The position numbers were made by a program, and so were the translations under genes. A DNA stretch of 64,000 nt from Bacteroidota bacterium. Its GTDB lineage: Bacteria; Bacteroidota; Ignavibacteria; Ignavibacteriales; Melioribacteraceae. The notes below the pieces were generated by a model. It was given only the letters and a program-made list of their open reading frames with translations, searched no databases and was not told where the DNA came from. Shown here piece by piece: positions 1 through 8,546 of the stretch (position 1 is the first letter of the stretch; every line of letters begins with the position of its first letter). The stretch lies in the NCBI GenBank assembly GCA_018818065.1, contig JAHISV010000012.1, forward strand, positions 496,001 through 560,000, read 5' to 3'.

Positions 1-629
1 AGCATATCTTTCATTATCTGATAGGCTTCTGTTATCAGCTGCATGTCACCATATTCAATTCCGTTATGAACCATTTTAACAAAATGACCAGCGCCGTCCT
101 GACCAACCCAGTCACAACATGGAGTATTGTTTTCAACTTTAGCGGATATAGCCTGGAAAATTGGTTTAACATGTTCCCAGGCTGCAACAGAACCACCAGG
201 CATAATTGAAGGACCTTTTAAGGCACCTTCTTCTCCACCAGAAACGCCAGTACCAATGAATAACATTCCTTTTTCTTCAAGATATTTTGTTCTTCTAACA
301 GAATCCGGGAAATGTGAGTTACCGCCATCTATAATAATATCACCTTTCTCGAGATAAGGAAGAACTTGTTCGATAAAATCATCGACGGGTTTTCCGGCTT
401 TTACCATTAACATAACTTTTCTTGGTCGCTTCAAATTTTTCACCAACTCTTCAATGGAGCTTGCTCCGATAATATTTTTACCCTTTGCTCTGCCGGTTAC
501 GAAAGTCTCAACTTTCTCAACTGTCCTGTTATACACAGCAACTGTGTAACCATGACTTTCCATGTTTAATACAAGATTCTCGCCCATCACGGCAAGTCCC
601 ACTAATCCAATATCAGCTTGATTTGTCAT
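1..629 (-). CDS. gnd: 6-phosphogluconate dehydrogenase (decarboxylating), N-terminal part, cut by window edge
   Basis: Oxidative decarboxylation of 6-phosphogluconate to ribulose-5-phosphate in the cytoplasm (pentose phosphate pathway). The first 209 residues are visible. They show the NADP-binding motif GLAVMGEN at residues 11-18, DGGNSHFPDS at 101-110, GTGVSGGEEGA at 126-136 and KMVHNGIEYGD at 185-195; the last carries the Lys and Glu that correspond to the catalytic pair of the family. The ATG at 627-629 follows GAGGATTGAA, a good ribosome binding site. The C-terminal half lies left of the window. It is the last visible gene of the lacI-uxaE-SDR-kdgK-larA-like series, 154 bases after the LarA homologue, with no terminator seen in the gap. 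It may be co-transcribed or have its own promoter. The position suggests a link between sugar-acid breakdown and the pentose phosphate pathway. Confidence 0.95.
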   Translation of the reverse strand, partial: MTNQADIGLVGLAVMGENLVLNMESHGYTVAVYNRTVEKVETFVTGRAKGKNIIGASSIEELVKNLKRPRKVMLMVKAGKPVDDFIEQVLPYLEKGDIIIDGGNSHFPDSVRRTKYLEEKGMLFIGTGVSGGEEGALKGPSIMPGGSVAAWEHVKPIFQAISAKVENNTPCCDWVGQDGAGHFVKMVHNGIEYGDMQLITEAYQIMKDM

Positions 630-783
630 TTCAATCCTCATTATTTTTATTTCAATCTGCAAAAAATGTTTTCGTTTTTATTCCACAACCCGCGATACAA
701 TTTGTAAAAAGTATTTGGGGAGGAAATTTTTCAATTCGATTTATTTCTTCATTTTGATAGATTAAATCAGTCAGCTTCCAGAA

Positions 784-2055
784 CTATTTAAATCTTTCTT
801 TGTAAGACCAGAGACCTAACGCTGGATTAGATATATAGAATATCTGCTCACCGTCAGGCATAGTGTTATAGCCATCAGTTAATTTTTCCGGATTGTATTT
901 CTTTTGCATCTCAGCTAAATCCGCGAAATTATAATTAACGGATTCAATTTCTTCTTTGCTTATGTTACCCGGACAGTAGGTTATCTTGAAACGATTTTCT
1001 GATGAACCATGAATCAAATGAGCGGCCGCACTCAAATTGCTTTTAAGCTCTTCGTTTTCTTCAACGTACCTGAGTATCTCAGGTGTTGTCTGATATCCAT
1101 ATTTACGTATGAGTCTGTCAATTTCTTTATCTTCGCCAAACTCTTTCAGCCCTGGCGCCAATACAACTAGTTCGCCGCCATCATCAATTGCCATACGTGT
1201 ACGATAAATACTTTTATTGCCCAGCCAGGTTGATCTGAATTCTGAAGGATCAAGAAAAACAACAACTTTTTTTAAGGGTTTATCAAGCATTTGAAAATTC
1301 ACTTCAAGAGACAACTTTGCTGCTTTCTCAAAGCATTCAAAATCGTCGCCGATAAATAATCCTCTGACAACCAGTTTGCCATTATCATCCTTTCCAATGA
1401 CTGTAAGGATATAAATTATTGGTAAATCTTTGGCAAAATTATCAGATGCATAGTTCAACACCTTACGTACCGGTGTGTCGGCTCTCCCCATCATTCTTTC
1501 CATACCATAAACCGCACCAAGAAAGTGACTTTTGTTAATGCCCTCCTGCCCGCCGGTTCCAATAAAAATATTCTTATTGTAATTCGCCATTCCAACTACT
1601 TCGTGAGGTACAACCTGTCCAATAGACAGAATAAGGTCGTGTCCCCCTTCAACAAGTAGTTTATTCACCTGAGCAGGCCAGTTATAGTTAAGCTTGCCTT
1701 CTGAAACTTCCGAAACAAATCCGGATGGGACAACCCCAAGAGTAGCCAAATCCTCTTTCCATTTATGAACCCGGAAAAGGTCTTTCGGAACGCTGCCAAA
1801 CATTTTTTCTATTTCTTCTTCAGTCATAGAAACATGTGTGCCAAGTGCCGGCAGAATATCCTTAACCTTATCTGTGTAATGATTGTATATCATTTCCGTG
1901 ATTACACCAGCCTGGGAGTGATAACGAGTAAAATCAGGAGGCAGAATTAAAACTTTGTTACTACCTCCCAATTTTTCTAAGGAAGAGAGCAATGCGTCTT
2001 TAATCTCTTCTTTGCTAAATATTTTATCTTTCGAGCCTTCGGCTAATAGTAGCAT
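784..2055 (-). CDS. LarA-family nickel-dependent hydroxyacid racemase/epimerase homologue
   Basis: Homologue of nickel-pincer lactate racemase LarA, 423 residues, no signal peptide. Seen: DFTR at 41-44, where LarA has its DDxTR phosphate-binding motif, GTHVSMT at 72-78 (His74 at the place of the first catalytic His), PHEVVGMANYNK at 150-161 and KSHF at 175-178. His151, Lys161 and His177 have the same 10 and 16 residue spacing as LarA His174, Lys184 (cofactor attachment) and His200 (nickel ligand), so the cofactor site looks intact. Known for the family: members racemise lactate or malate, and one epimerises D-gluconate at C2. Inference: beside a probable mannonate oxidoreductase, kdgK and gnd, a sugar acid such as mannonate/gluconate is a more likely substrate than lactate. 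No larB, larC or larE cofactor genes are in the window. Starts 22 bases after kdgK. Confidence 0.85.
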   Translation of the reverse strand: MLLLAEGSKDKIFSKEEIKDALLSSLEKLGGSNKVLILPPDFTRYHSQAGVITEMIYNHYTDKVKDILPALGTHVSMTEEEIEKMFGSVPKDLFRVHKWKEDLATLGVVPSGFVSEVSEGKLNYNWPAQVNKLLVEGGHDLILSIGQVVPHEVVGMANYNKNIFIGTGGQEGINKSHFLGAVYGMERMMGRADTPVRKVLNYASDNFAKDLPIIYILTVIGKDDNGKLVVRGLFIGDDFECFEKAAKLSLEVNFQMLDKPLKKVVVFLDPSEFRSTWLGNKSIYRTRMAIDDGGELVVLAPGLKEFGEDKEIDRLIRKYGYQTTPEILRYVEENEELKSNLSAAAHLIHGSSENRFKITYCPGNISKEEIESVNYNFADLAEMQKKYNPEKLTDGYNTMPDGEQIFYISNPALGLWSYKERFK

Positions 2056-2077
2056 AATTATTCTCTTATAAATTATT

Positions 2078-3157
2078 TTATCTTTTTACCCTTGCGTTAC
2101 CTTGCCAAATACTCCAAATCATTTCTTCATCAGCCGGTTGACCATAGTCTGTTAAAAACGTTGTTGCAAGTGCACCACTGGCCCAACCGAACTGAACCCA
2201 TTTTTCCGGTTCCCAGTTTTTTAAGACACCGTAAATCATACCGCCTACAAATCCATCACCGCCGCCAATCCTGTCAAGGACATTGATTTCTCTTGGCTTT
2301 ACAACATACCAATCATTATCACTTAGCATGATGGCGCCCCACAAGTGCTTGTTGGTGTTGATAACTTCCCGGAGCGTGGTTCCAAATACTGATGCATTCG
2401 GGAATTTATTTTTTACTCTTCCAATCATCTCTTTGAAATTTTCAATTTTTTCTTCAATTTCACCCCCGCCGGCTTCCGGACCCTCAATACCAAAACAGAG
2501 CTGAAAATCCTCTTCATTACCAACCAGTATATCAGTAACGGAAGCTATTTCAGTAAAGGCGTTTCTTAATTCAGCCTCGCGCCCTTTCCAAAAGGATGCA
2601 CGATAGTTTAGATCGAAGGATATTTTTGTTCCATGTTTTTTAGCTGCTCTTGCCAACTCAAGACAAAACTTACTTGTCTCCGGTGATAACGCGGCTATGA
2701 GACCAGACAGATGAATTATCTGCACACCATCTTCTCCAAATATTTTTTCAAGGTCGAAATCTTTCACATTAAGAGTTCTTCCCACTTCACCAGCCCGATC
2801 ATTATGAACTCTTGGTCCACGAGAACCAAAACCGCTGTCAGCAATATTGAACTGATGTCTGTAACCCCATGGATCACCTTGTTCAACATCCACACCTTCA
2901 AAATCCATGTGACGGTTCTTTAGATTACTCTTTATCATTTTTGAAATCGGACTGTCCTTTACAAATGTTGTAAGGACTTTAACAGGTAATCCGAGATATG
3001 AAGCGATACTTGCCACGTTGGTTTCCGCGCTAGTTACCTGCATCTTAAATGTATCGCTGCTATGAACAGGCTGACCATTAACGGGTGTAATCCTTACTCC
3101 CATGCTGGTAGGAACCAGCAGAGAGTATTTAAATTCTTTTTTTAGATTGATTGACAT
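2078..3157 (-). CDS. kdgK: 2-keto-3-deoxygluconate (KDG) kinase, PfkB family
   Basis: Phosphorylates KDG to KDPG, the substrate of Eda (gene at 14980-15624), in the cytoplasm. Protein of 359 residues of the ribokinase/PfkB fold. The second PfkB signature is DRIGGGDGF at 295-303 with catalytic base Asp301; FDLNYR at 181-186 is typical of KDG kinases and NEED at 214-217 lies in the usual metal/phosphate region. The glycine-rich region is GGGD rather than the commoner GAGD. It sits between the SDR oxidoreductase (51-base gap) and the LarA homologue (22-base gap), all minus strand, which supports a sugar-acid substrate. Another sugar-acid kinase specificity is possible; a gluconokinase role cannot be ruled out from sequence. 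Confidence 0.85.
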   Translation of the reverse strand: MSINLKKEFKYSLLVPTSMGVRITPVNGQPVHSSDTFKMQVTSAETNVASIASYLGLPVKVLTTFVKDSPISKMIKSNLKNRHMDFEGVDVEQGDPWGYRHQFNIADSGFGSRGPRVHNDRAGEVGRTLNVKDFDLEKIFGEDGVQIIHLSGLIAALSPETSKFCLELARAAKKHGTKISFDLNYRASFWKGREAELRNAFTEIASVTDILVGNEEDFQLCFGIEGPEAGGGEIEEKIENFKEMIGRVKNKFPNASVFGTTLREVINTNKHLWGAIMLSDNDWYVVKPREINVLDRIGGGDGFVGGMIYGVLKNWEPEKWVQFGWASGALATTFLTDYGQPADEEMIWSIWQGNARVKR

Positions 3158-3208
3158 ACTATTTATCCGTCTTACTTAAAAATAATTGTTCATTTTAGCT
3201 GTTAAATA

Positions 3209-4057
3209 CTATACGCCTGAATAGGCGTTAAAACCACCATCAACCGGAATAATTGTCCCTGTCATAAAACTTGACATGTCAGAGAGAAGGAATAAAGTTG
3301 CACCGATTAAATCTTCCGGCTCACCAAATTTTCCCATTGGAGTGTTACTGATAATTTTATTACCTCTAGGAGTTAACTCCTGTGTCTCAGCATCAAGCAA
3401 CAAAAATCTATTCTGGTTTGTTAAAAAGAATCCGGGGGCAATTGCGTTTACGCGAACATTCATTCCGGCAAAGTGAACAGCCAGCCATTCTGTAAAATTA
3501 TTTATCGAAGCCTTTGCAGCAGAGTATGCAGGAATCTTAGTTAATGGTCGGTATGAATTCATGGAAGAAATATTTAAAATGACCCCTTTTTTTCTCACAA
3601 CCATTCCTTCGCCAAATACCATTGACGGTAGGAGAGTTCCGATAAAATTCAAATCAAACACTTTCTGAAATCCTTCAACATCAAGTCCGAAAAATGTTTC
3701 GCTAAGTTTAGAGATATTGTCATCATTAATAACTTCCTGACCTGTTGTTGCTTTTGGTGAATTGCCGCCGGCCCCGTTAATTAAAAAATCAATTTCTCCT
3801 AACTGAGATTTAATCTCCTCATGCGCCCTGATCAGTGATTCTTTATTAAGCACATTAGCTTCAATGCCAATAACCTTTACTCCATCTACCTTTCCGATTT
3901 CATTCGCAACCTTTTCTGCTGCTTCTTTATTGAGATCAAGAATCGCGACGTTTATACCGGCATCAACCAAACCTTTTGCAAGTGAAGTACCAATAACACC
4001 AGCCCCACCTGTGATGGCGCAAACCTTTCCTTTTAACTCATTAAAATCATATTTCAT
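3209..4057 (-). CDS. SDR-family oxidoreductase, probable D-mannonate oxidoreductase (fructuronate reductase)
   Basis: Classical short-chain dehydrogenase of 282 residues: TGGAGVIG cofactor loop at 16-23, NGAGG at 94-98, catalytic Ser at 164/165, and YSAAK with Tyr178 and Lys182. Known: in Bacteroidota, SDR enzymes of this length replace the long-chain UxuB and reduce fructuronate to mannonate with NADH. Context: it begins 8 bases after uxaE, whose product is fructuronate, and precedes kdgK. This fits the step fructuronate to mannonate. The substrate is inferred from context and general resemblance; a different sugar-acid dehydrogenase activity would have the same motifs. Confidence 0.7.
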   Translation of the reverse strand: MKYDFNELKGKVCAITGGAGVIGTSLAKGLVDAGINVAILDLNKEAAEKVANEIGKVDGVKVIGIEANVLNKESLIRAHEEIKSQLGEIDFLINGAGGNSPKATTGQEVINDDNISKLSETFFGLDVEGFQKVFDLNFIGTLLPSMVFGEGMVVRKKGVILNISSMNSYRPLTKIPAYSAAKASINNFTEWLAVHFAGMNVRVNAIAPGFFLTNQNRFLLLDAETQELTPRGNKIISNTPMGKFGEPEDLIGATLFLLSDMSSFMTGTIIPVDGGFNAYSGV

Positions 4058-4065
4058 TTTATCTC

Positions 4066-5643
4066 CTAATTGGTTTTCGAACTTGCTTCAAATGGTTTTA
4101 GATGTCTTCTAAAATGATTGTACAAATATTTGTAATGCAATTCTTCATTCTTTTCCAAACAATCCATGAATTTGTCACGGAACAAATACTCGCCATTTTC
4201 CTTTTTTGTTGTCAGCACCGCACCAAACGTAACGTGTAGAACCTGTCTTGCATCGTTTGATTCGAAAAGAGCTAAAAGCTCCTCGTCTTTATATTCGGAA
4301 GCAGCATGAACCTTATTAATATCACCTGAGACATGATAAGTAGCTTTTTCCTTTACAAATAATTTTCGGGAGAAATCCAATATTTCTCTAAAAAGAGGAA
4401 CATTTTTTGTGGCAATTACTTTTACAGCTTCCAGGTAAGATGTTCCCGCGGTTTTCACATGCGTGTAACCCCGCTTGAGCGAGCCTATGGCGGCATAAAC
4501 ATCAAACTTATCGCTGCCTGAGTGAAGGCTGATTTTATAAGAGCCGAAGTGTTCAGTTATTTTTACATGTTTGAGGTATTCTTCTTTGAAGATTTCAATT
4601 TCACCTATGTAATCAATACCTTTTTCAAAACTTCCTATAAATCTTGGTGCCAGACTTATAATTTTTACCCCAAGCCGGTTTAACTCAGAAGCCATAAAGA
4701 AATGTTCGAAGGGTGTTGTTACAGATTCAGTTTCATCAACTGAAATTTCTATTTCATACTTTAGGTGAGCATAATTCTTCTCGAGATGAGTGTACATGCT
4801 AGAAATATGTGCAACAGCCTTGCCATACTTAACCATTGCGCGAAGCACATCTTCCCGTGTTGGAGAAATTACAAAACCATCATTCAGATCAACATTGGTC
4901 TTTTCGTAACGCTCCAACATTGAATCCTGTGTATCTCTTAAAGAACTCCACGGAATTCTATCGCCATAGTTTTCAAGTTCTTCGATTGAGTAGGTATCCG
5001 CTTCATTCACAACATGGTCACCCGGATCAAATGTAAACATGGTAAAACCATTATTAATCATCAAATCGATATCATCAGTGGTTTTAAGGTGATCCGCATC
5101 CGAGCCAAAGCCATCCTTGTAACCTTCCTGAAACACTGCCCATACTGCAGCAGTCATTACATCTGAAGGTTTTCTGTTTGTTCTCGTCAGCTCCCGGATT
5201 GATTGCTGAGCGATGATGGGTCTAAAGTCACTTAACTCAAGGGAGCGAATATGAGCAGGATTTGCCAGACCTAACCTGTCGCCAAATCCAAATGAATTAC
5301 TTTTCCCTAATAAAACTGGTTTGGTGAATTGAAATCTTTTTTGAATTTGATGAGCATTCTCGTGACTAAGCAAACATTTTTTAACCTGTATTCCATTGGT
5401 ACTATCCACGGATGGAATCACCACTCCTTGAAAATCCGAAAACTCACCCTCACTACTTTGTGAAAGAATGAATAGAAATTTTTCATGTTTCTCCCTTCCA
5501 ATAAAATAGATCAGCTTATTTAGTTCGTTGATTGATCTCGGATATACCGTAATAGAATAATCAGTTGTAATTTCCAGATTAAATAAATCATTAGAAGTCA
5601 CATTAACAGCATTCAACTTTTCTTTAAGTAAATTAATTATCAT
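4066..5643 (-). CDS. uxaE: tagaturonate/fructuronate epimerase UxaE
   Basis: Converts tagaturonate (made by UxaC from galacturonate) to fructuronate, so that galacturonate joins the glucuronate branch. Protein of 525 residues, cytoplasmic. Conserved family blocks are visible: GFGDRLGLAN at 119-128, GFGSDADHLKT at 178-188, FTFDPGDHV at 203-211, ISVDETE at 300-306 and SLHSGSDKFDVY at 372-383, which supply Asp, His and Glu residues suited to a metal site. The ATG at 5641-5643 overlaps the end of the upstream lacI by 11 bases and is preceded by AAAGG inside lacI, so translation is probably coupled. An epimerase here explains why no altronate pathway genes (uxaA, uxaB) are seen. Confidence 0.85.
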   Translation of the reverse strand: MIINLLKEKLNAVNVTSNDLFNLEITTDYSITVYPRSINELNKLIYFIGREKHEKFLFILSQSSEGEFSDFQGVVIPSVDSTNGIQVKKCLLSHENAHQIQKRFQFTKPVLLGKSNSFGFGDRLGLANPAHIRSLELSDFRPIIAQQSIRELTRTNRKPSDVMTAAVWAVFQEGYKDGFGSDADHLKTTDDIDLMINNGFTMFTFDPGDHVVNEADTYSIEELENYGDRIPWSSLRDTQDSMLERYEKTNVDLNDGFVISPTREDVLRAMVKYGKAVAHISSMYTHLEKNYAHLKYEIEISVDETESVTTPFEHFFMASELNRLGVKIISLAPRFIGSFEKGIDYIGEIEIFKEEYLKHVKITEHFGSYKISLHSGSDKFDVYAAIGSLKRGYTHVKTAGTSYLEAVKVIATKNVPLFREILDFSRKLFVKEKATYHVSGDINKVHAASEYKDEELLALFESNDARQVLHVTFGAVLTTKKENGEYLFRDKFMDCLEKNEELHYKYLYNHFRRHLKPFEASSKTN

Positions 5644-6682
5644 TTCGTTTACCTTTATTTTTATTCACACAAGTTCCTCTTAATAATAATTCAGTGGAAA
5701 TAACAACTTCCCTTCTGAGCAGTTTATCTTTACTATCAATTTCTTCCAAAATCATTTCAATTGCTTTCTTTGCAATTATTTCAGTCGGCTGGTTTACACA
5801 GCTAAGTGGTGGATTTAAATATTTTTGAACATCGGCATTTCCAAAACAAATAACATCAATGTCTCTTGGAATATTCATTTTTAGCTTGCGGGCTGCTTCG
5901 TAAACACCAAGTGCTACCGGGTAAGTCTCAGTAAATATTAGCTCGGGAAGTATTTTCTTGTCATACAATTTCATAAAAGATTCATAACCAAATTCCTCTC
6001 TGAAGCCTCCCTGTAAAATCCATTCAGGGTTAAGAGAAAGCTTTTCTTTTTTCATGGCTTTCTTATATCCGGCTAACCTTTCTCGTCCGATATTTATATT
6101 AGTGTAGCTTGAAAAGTATGCAATTTTAGTATATCCAAGATTTATTGCATGCTCAATGGCGTCAAATGTGCCTTCCTTATCAGAAACAACTATCTTATTA
6201 ATGTTTGGTAAGTCAGGAATTCTGTCAATAAATATCACCGGGACATCATGGCGCTCTACTGTTTTAAAAATATCATAATTTTTAGTTTCGTTGGAAATTG
6301 CGATAATTAGCCCATCAACATTCATGGACAGCAGGGTTTCAATGTGTTTTCTTTCTCTCTCGGCGTTTTCCTGCGAAACAGTCAATATTAATTCGTAATC
6401 ATTTTTGAAAGCTTCGTCATATAATGATTCCACGATTGAACCAAAAAAGAAATGAGCAACTTTTGGAACCACAACGCCAATGGTATTGGTTTTATTTGAA
6501 GAGAGATTCCTTGCTGTTAGATTGGGGACATATCCCATTTTTTGAGATGTCTTTTTAACCAGTTCAATAGTAGCCGCTGAGATGTCTGGATGACCACGTA
6601 ATGCTTTTGAAACGGTAACCTTGGAGACATTTAATTTCCTTGCAATATCGTCCAGTTTGATTTTATGTTGTTTTTTAGCCAT
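5633..6682 (-). CDS. LacI-family transcriptional regulator (uronate/pectin regulator 1)
   Basis: Protein of 349 residues: N-terminal helix-turn-helix (residues 7-30, with VSKVTVSKALRGHPDIS) and hinge region, then a periplasmic-binding-protein-like sensor domain. It is a close paralogue of the regulator at 39966-40994; both share ICFGNA and LNPPLSC near the C-terminus. First gene of a unit with uxaE, the SDR, kdgK, the LarA homologue and perhaps gnd. A strong sigma70-type promoter and two operator-like palindromes lie directly upstream, so autoregulation is likely. The effector is unknown; a uronate or KDG-like intermediate is inferred from the neighbours. The ATG at 6680-6682 has a GGAG only two bases away, which is unusually close. 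Confidence 0.92.
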   Translation of the reverse strand: MAKKQHKIKLDDIARKLNVSKVTVSKALRGHPDISAATIELVKKTSQKMGYVPNLTARNLSSNKTNTIGVVVPKVAHFFFGSIVESLYDEAFKNDYELILTVSQENAERERKHIETLLSMNVDGLIIAISNETKNYDIFKTVERHDVPVIFIDRIPDLPNINKIVVSDKEGTFDAIEHAINLGYTKIAYFSSYTNINIGRERLAGYKKAMKKEKLSLNPEWILQGGFREEFGYESFMKLYDKKILPELIFTETYPVALGVYEAARKLKMNIPRDIDVICFGNADVQKYLNPPLSCVNQPTEIIAKKAIEMILEEIDSKDKLLRREVVISTELLLRGTCVNKNKGKRNDN

Positions 6683-6688
6683 TCTCCT

Positions 6689-6710
6689 TTACCGGTAACT
6701 TTATCGGTTA
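6689..6710. promoter_or_regulatory. twin LacI-type operator-like palindromes
   Basis: TTACCGGTAA at 6689-6698 is a perfect 10-base palindrome with the central CG step usual for LacI-family operators. TTATCGGTTA at 6701-6710 matches it at 8 of 10 positions. The centres are 12 bases apart. The pair covers the likely transcription start and ribosome binding region of the lacI gene at 5633-6682, so repression by that protein or its paralogue is likely. Confidence 0.6.
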
Positions 6711-6712
6711 CT

Positions 6713-6741
6713 ATTTTACAACAAAAAAACCTTTTTGTCAA
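6713..6741 (-). promoter_or_regulatory. sigma70-type promoter of the lacI-uxaE unit
   Basis: Read on the minus strand: TTGACA (6741-6736), a 17-base spacer and TAAAAT (6718-6713). This is a near-consensus -35/-10 pair with ideal spacing. The predicted start near 6706 falls in the operator-like palindromes. Confidence 0.7.
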
Positions 6742-6788
6742 ACTTTTATTCTTTTTTTTCGATCATTTCCTTCTGTATTCTTCTCCAT

Positions 6789-6822
6789 AAAAAAACCCGG
6801 GTACTGAGACAATACCGGGTTT
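6789..6822 (-). terminator. intrinsic terminator after the PL10 gene
   Basis: On the minus strand a 10-base-pair stem (AAACCCGGTA pairing with TACCCGGGTTT, one bulged base) with a 9-base loop is followed by a run of seven T. It lies 47 bases past the PL10 stop codon and closes the long pectin gene series. Confidence 0.85.
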
Positions 6823-6868
6823 CATAATGACTTTAAGATGCTGAAGTTATTTAACAACTCATTCATTT

Positions 6869-8050
6869 TCAATCTCTAACATATTTCTCATGCCATTTTT
6901 CATAGAGGGACAAACTTAATTCCGGTTCATAAGTGTACCAACCATAACCGGTTCTTCTATCGCGATCAATCTCACTCATCGAATAAACTATTGTTCCATT
7001 TCGACCGGAGAAAATTGGTCTTTGAGTTTCAAGCTCATAAAACCTTGCCCAAATCCGCGGGGCTTTTTCATCCTCAACTATAATCCTGTCATAACTGCTT
7101 TTGTGGTAGAGAAATTCCGCTTCAGTCGATTCTACCCATTCCATACGAATTCCGTGTAGTTCTACTTTCCTGAACCATTTCACTGCGCTCTCAATTGCAT
7201 CTATCATATCAGTGGTAGGATTTTCAAACATCATTAAGACATCCAGAATTTGAGCACTCTCCTGGCTGCATATACTTGCCTTTTCATAAATTCTGGCGTC
7301 CGCAGGTTTAAGCGTTACATTATCGTGCTGCTGGCACCAGGCTGTTTTAATCCCATTCTCAATAATCTGACATTGCATGATACAGTCAAGTCCAGCCCAA
7401 TAGGAACCCATCACTCTTTTTTTAGTTTGTTCATCAACAAATAAATAGTTCGGGTCTTCGGAAACAATTGCGCGCAATAGCATCATAACTCCCGGCATTG
7501 CGCCATCATTGAACGTGATGTATTTATGATAGCCGCTTAGGTCAGGATAGGATTGCGGCCAGCCGCCATTGGAGTATTGAGCCTTAAAAATAAAATCAAG
7601 CCCCTTCATGAAGGCAGCTTTGTATCTCTCGTCCCCGGTAATAGTATAAACTTCCGCCAGATACGATAAATGTGAATGAGTTGCCCCGTTATCAAAAGTT
7701 GTGTTATTTTGATCCTTATTTTCGATCAATAATTCAATCTGTTCATCCGATAATATAGCCCTCACATCATAGTTCTTAGCCCAACCACCATTATCCTTCT
7801 GTAGGAGAATAACGTTTTCGGCAATCTTTATTATTTCATTTGTTTCATACTGCGGCCTTCCCGGCAGAGGATTGATTATCCTTTCGTCATCATTAATATC
7901 ATACCAATGGTGAGCGCTGTCTTCAAATCTAGAAATATCGAGATTATACCTGCTGGAAGTGGGTTGTGCAGATACGTTAGTAATATTACTAAACAGAAAT
8001 ATTAGTAGTGCAATTGGAATGAGCGTGGAACATTGATTTTTCAAAATCAC
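6869..8050 (-). CDS. exported pectate lyase, family PL10
   Basis: Cleaves de-esterified polygalacturonate by beta-elimination, leaving unsaturated ends for the KduI/KduD route. Protein of 393 residues: signal peptide 1-28 ending NVSA, then an alpha/alpha-barrel lyase domain. PL10 blocks are visible: GGWAKN at 88-93, TTFDNGATHSHLSYL at 117-131, GGWPQSYP at 162-169, YITFNDGAM at 177-185, WCQQHD at 238-243 and WARFYEL at 334-340. No ATG is available near the N-terminus: the first in-frame codon options are GTG at 8050 or TTG at 8044. AAGGA at suitable distance favours the TTG, which would shorten the protein by two residues. Last gene before the terminator at 6789-6822. Probably periplasmic, since no sorting domain is present. 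Confidence 0.9.
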   Translation of the reverse strand: MILKNQCSTLIPIALLIFLFSNITNVSAQPTSSRYNLDISRFEDSAHHWYDINDDERIINPLPGRPQYETNEIIKIAENVILLQKDNGGWAKNYDVRAILSDEQIELLIENKDQNNTTFDNGATHSHLSYLAEVYTITGDERYKAAFMKGLDFIFKAQYSNGGWPQSYPDLSGYHKYITFNDGAMPGVMMLLRAIVSEDPNYLFVDEQTKKRVMGSYWAGLDCIMQCQIIENGIKTAWCQQHDNVTLKPADARIYEKASICSQESAQILDVLMMFENPTTDMIDAIESAVKWFRKVELHGIRMEWVESTEAEFLYHKSSYDRIIVEDEKAPRIWARFYELETQRPIFSGRNGTIVYSMSEIDRDRRTGYGWYTYEPELSLSLYEKWHEKYVRD

Positions 8051-8077
8051 ATTTCCTTGTTGATTCTTGTAGTGAGA

Positions 8078-8515
8078 CTAATCCATAATGTATTTTTTTA
8101 TCACAAGATATTTTAACTCTGTATCACCGATATTTCTGATTCCATGCACACTCTGTGGCGGACAATAGAAACTACTATACGGTTCACCCTTTACAGTTTC
8201 CCCGTTTAAGATGAACTCAGCGGTTCCTTCAAGAACAAAAAAGAATTCGTCCTCGGCATGTGAATGAGGCGCGTGTGTCGCTTCATGCGGTGCCACAACG
8301 CTCATCTTAAGTGTTCTTCCATCTAAGAAATTCTTATCTACAAACCAATACTGATAACCCACCTTAGTCTCGACAGTATTGTTTTTATCAAATTGGTTTA
8401 CACAATTTTCCAAAGTAAACACTTTTTCCTGTTCAACTTTGTCCTGGGCAGTTGTTTGTTGAATCGCTAGGATCAAAAATGAAACAAGAATTAATAAATA
8501 TCTATTGATTGCCAT
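8078..8515 (-). CDS. exported small cupin protein (KdgF-like metal site)
   Basis: Protein of 145 residues: signal peptide 1-23 (MAINRYLLILVSFL, ending TTAQ), then a single cupin barrel. The metal motif is HAPHSHAEDE at 81-90 with a further His at 124 (PPQSVHG). Known: the cytoplasmic cupin KdgF converts cyclic unsaturated uronate to the open-chain keturonate that feeds KduI. The neighbours here are exactly kduI, kduD and pectate lyase, so a KdgF-type role is plausible, but the signal peptide would place it in the periplasm. Start: ATG at 8513-8515, preceded by AGGAATAGCT; a longer in-frame reading begins with TTG inside the upstream gene and is less likely. It could also be an unrelated sugar-binding cupin. 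Confidence 0.75.
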   Translation of the reverse strand: MAINRYLLILVSFLILAIQQTTAQDKVEQEKVFTLENCVNQFDKNNTVETKVGYQYWFVDKNFLDGRTLKMSVVAPHEATHAPHSHAEDEFFFVLEGTAEFILNGETVKGEPYSSFYCPPQSVHGIRNIGDTELKYLVIKKYIMD

Positions 8516-8546
8516 AGCTATTCCTGTATTATATTCTTTGTTTATA

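Noticed and set aside
630..783. Terminator or promoter between the LarA homologue and gnd
   Set aside because: No GC-rich hairpin with a T run, and the best -35/-10 match has wrong spacing, so nothing is called.
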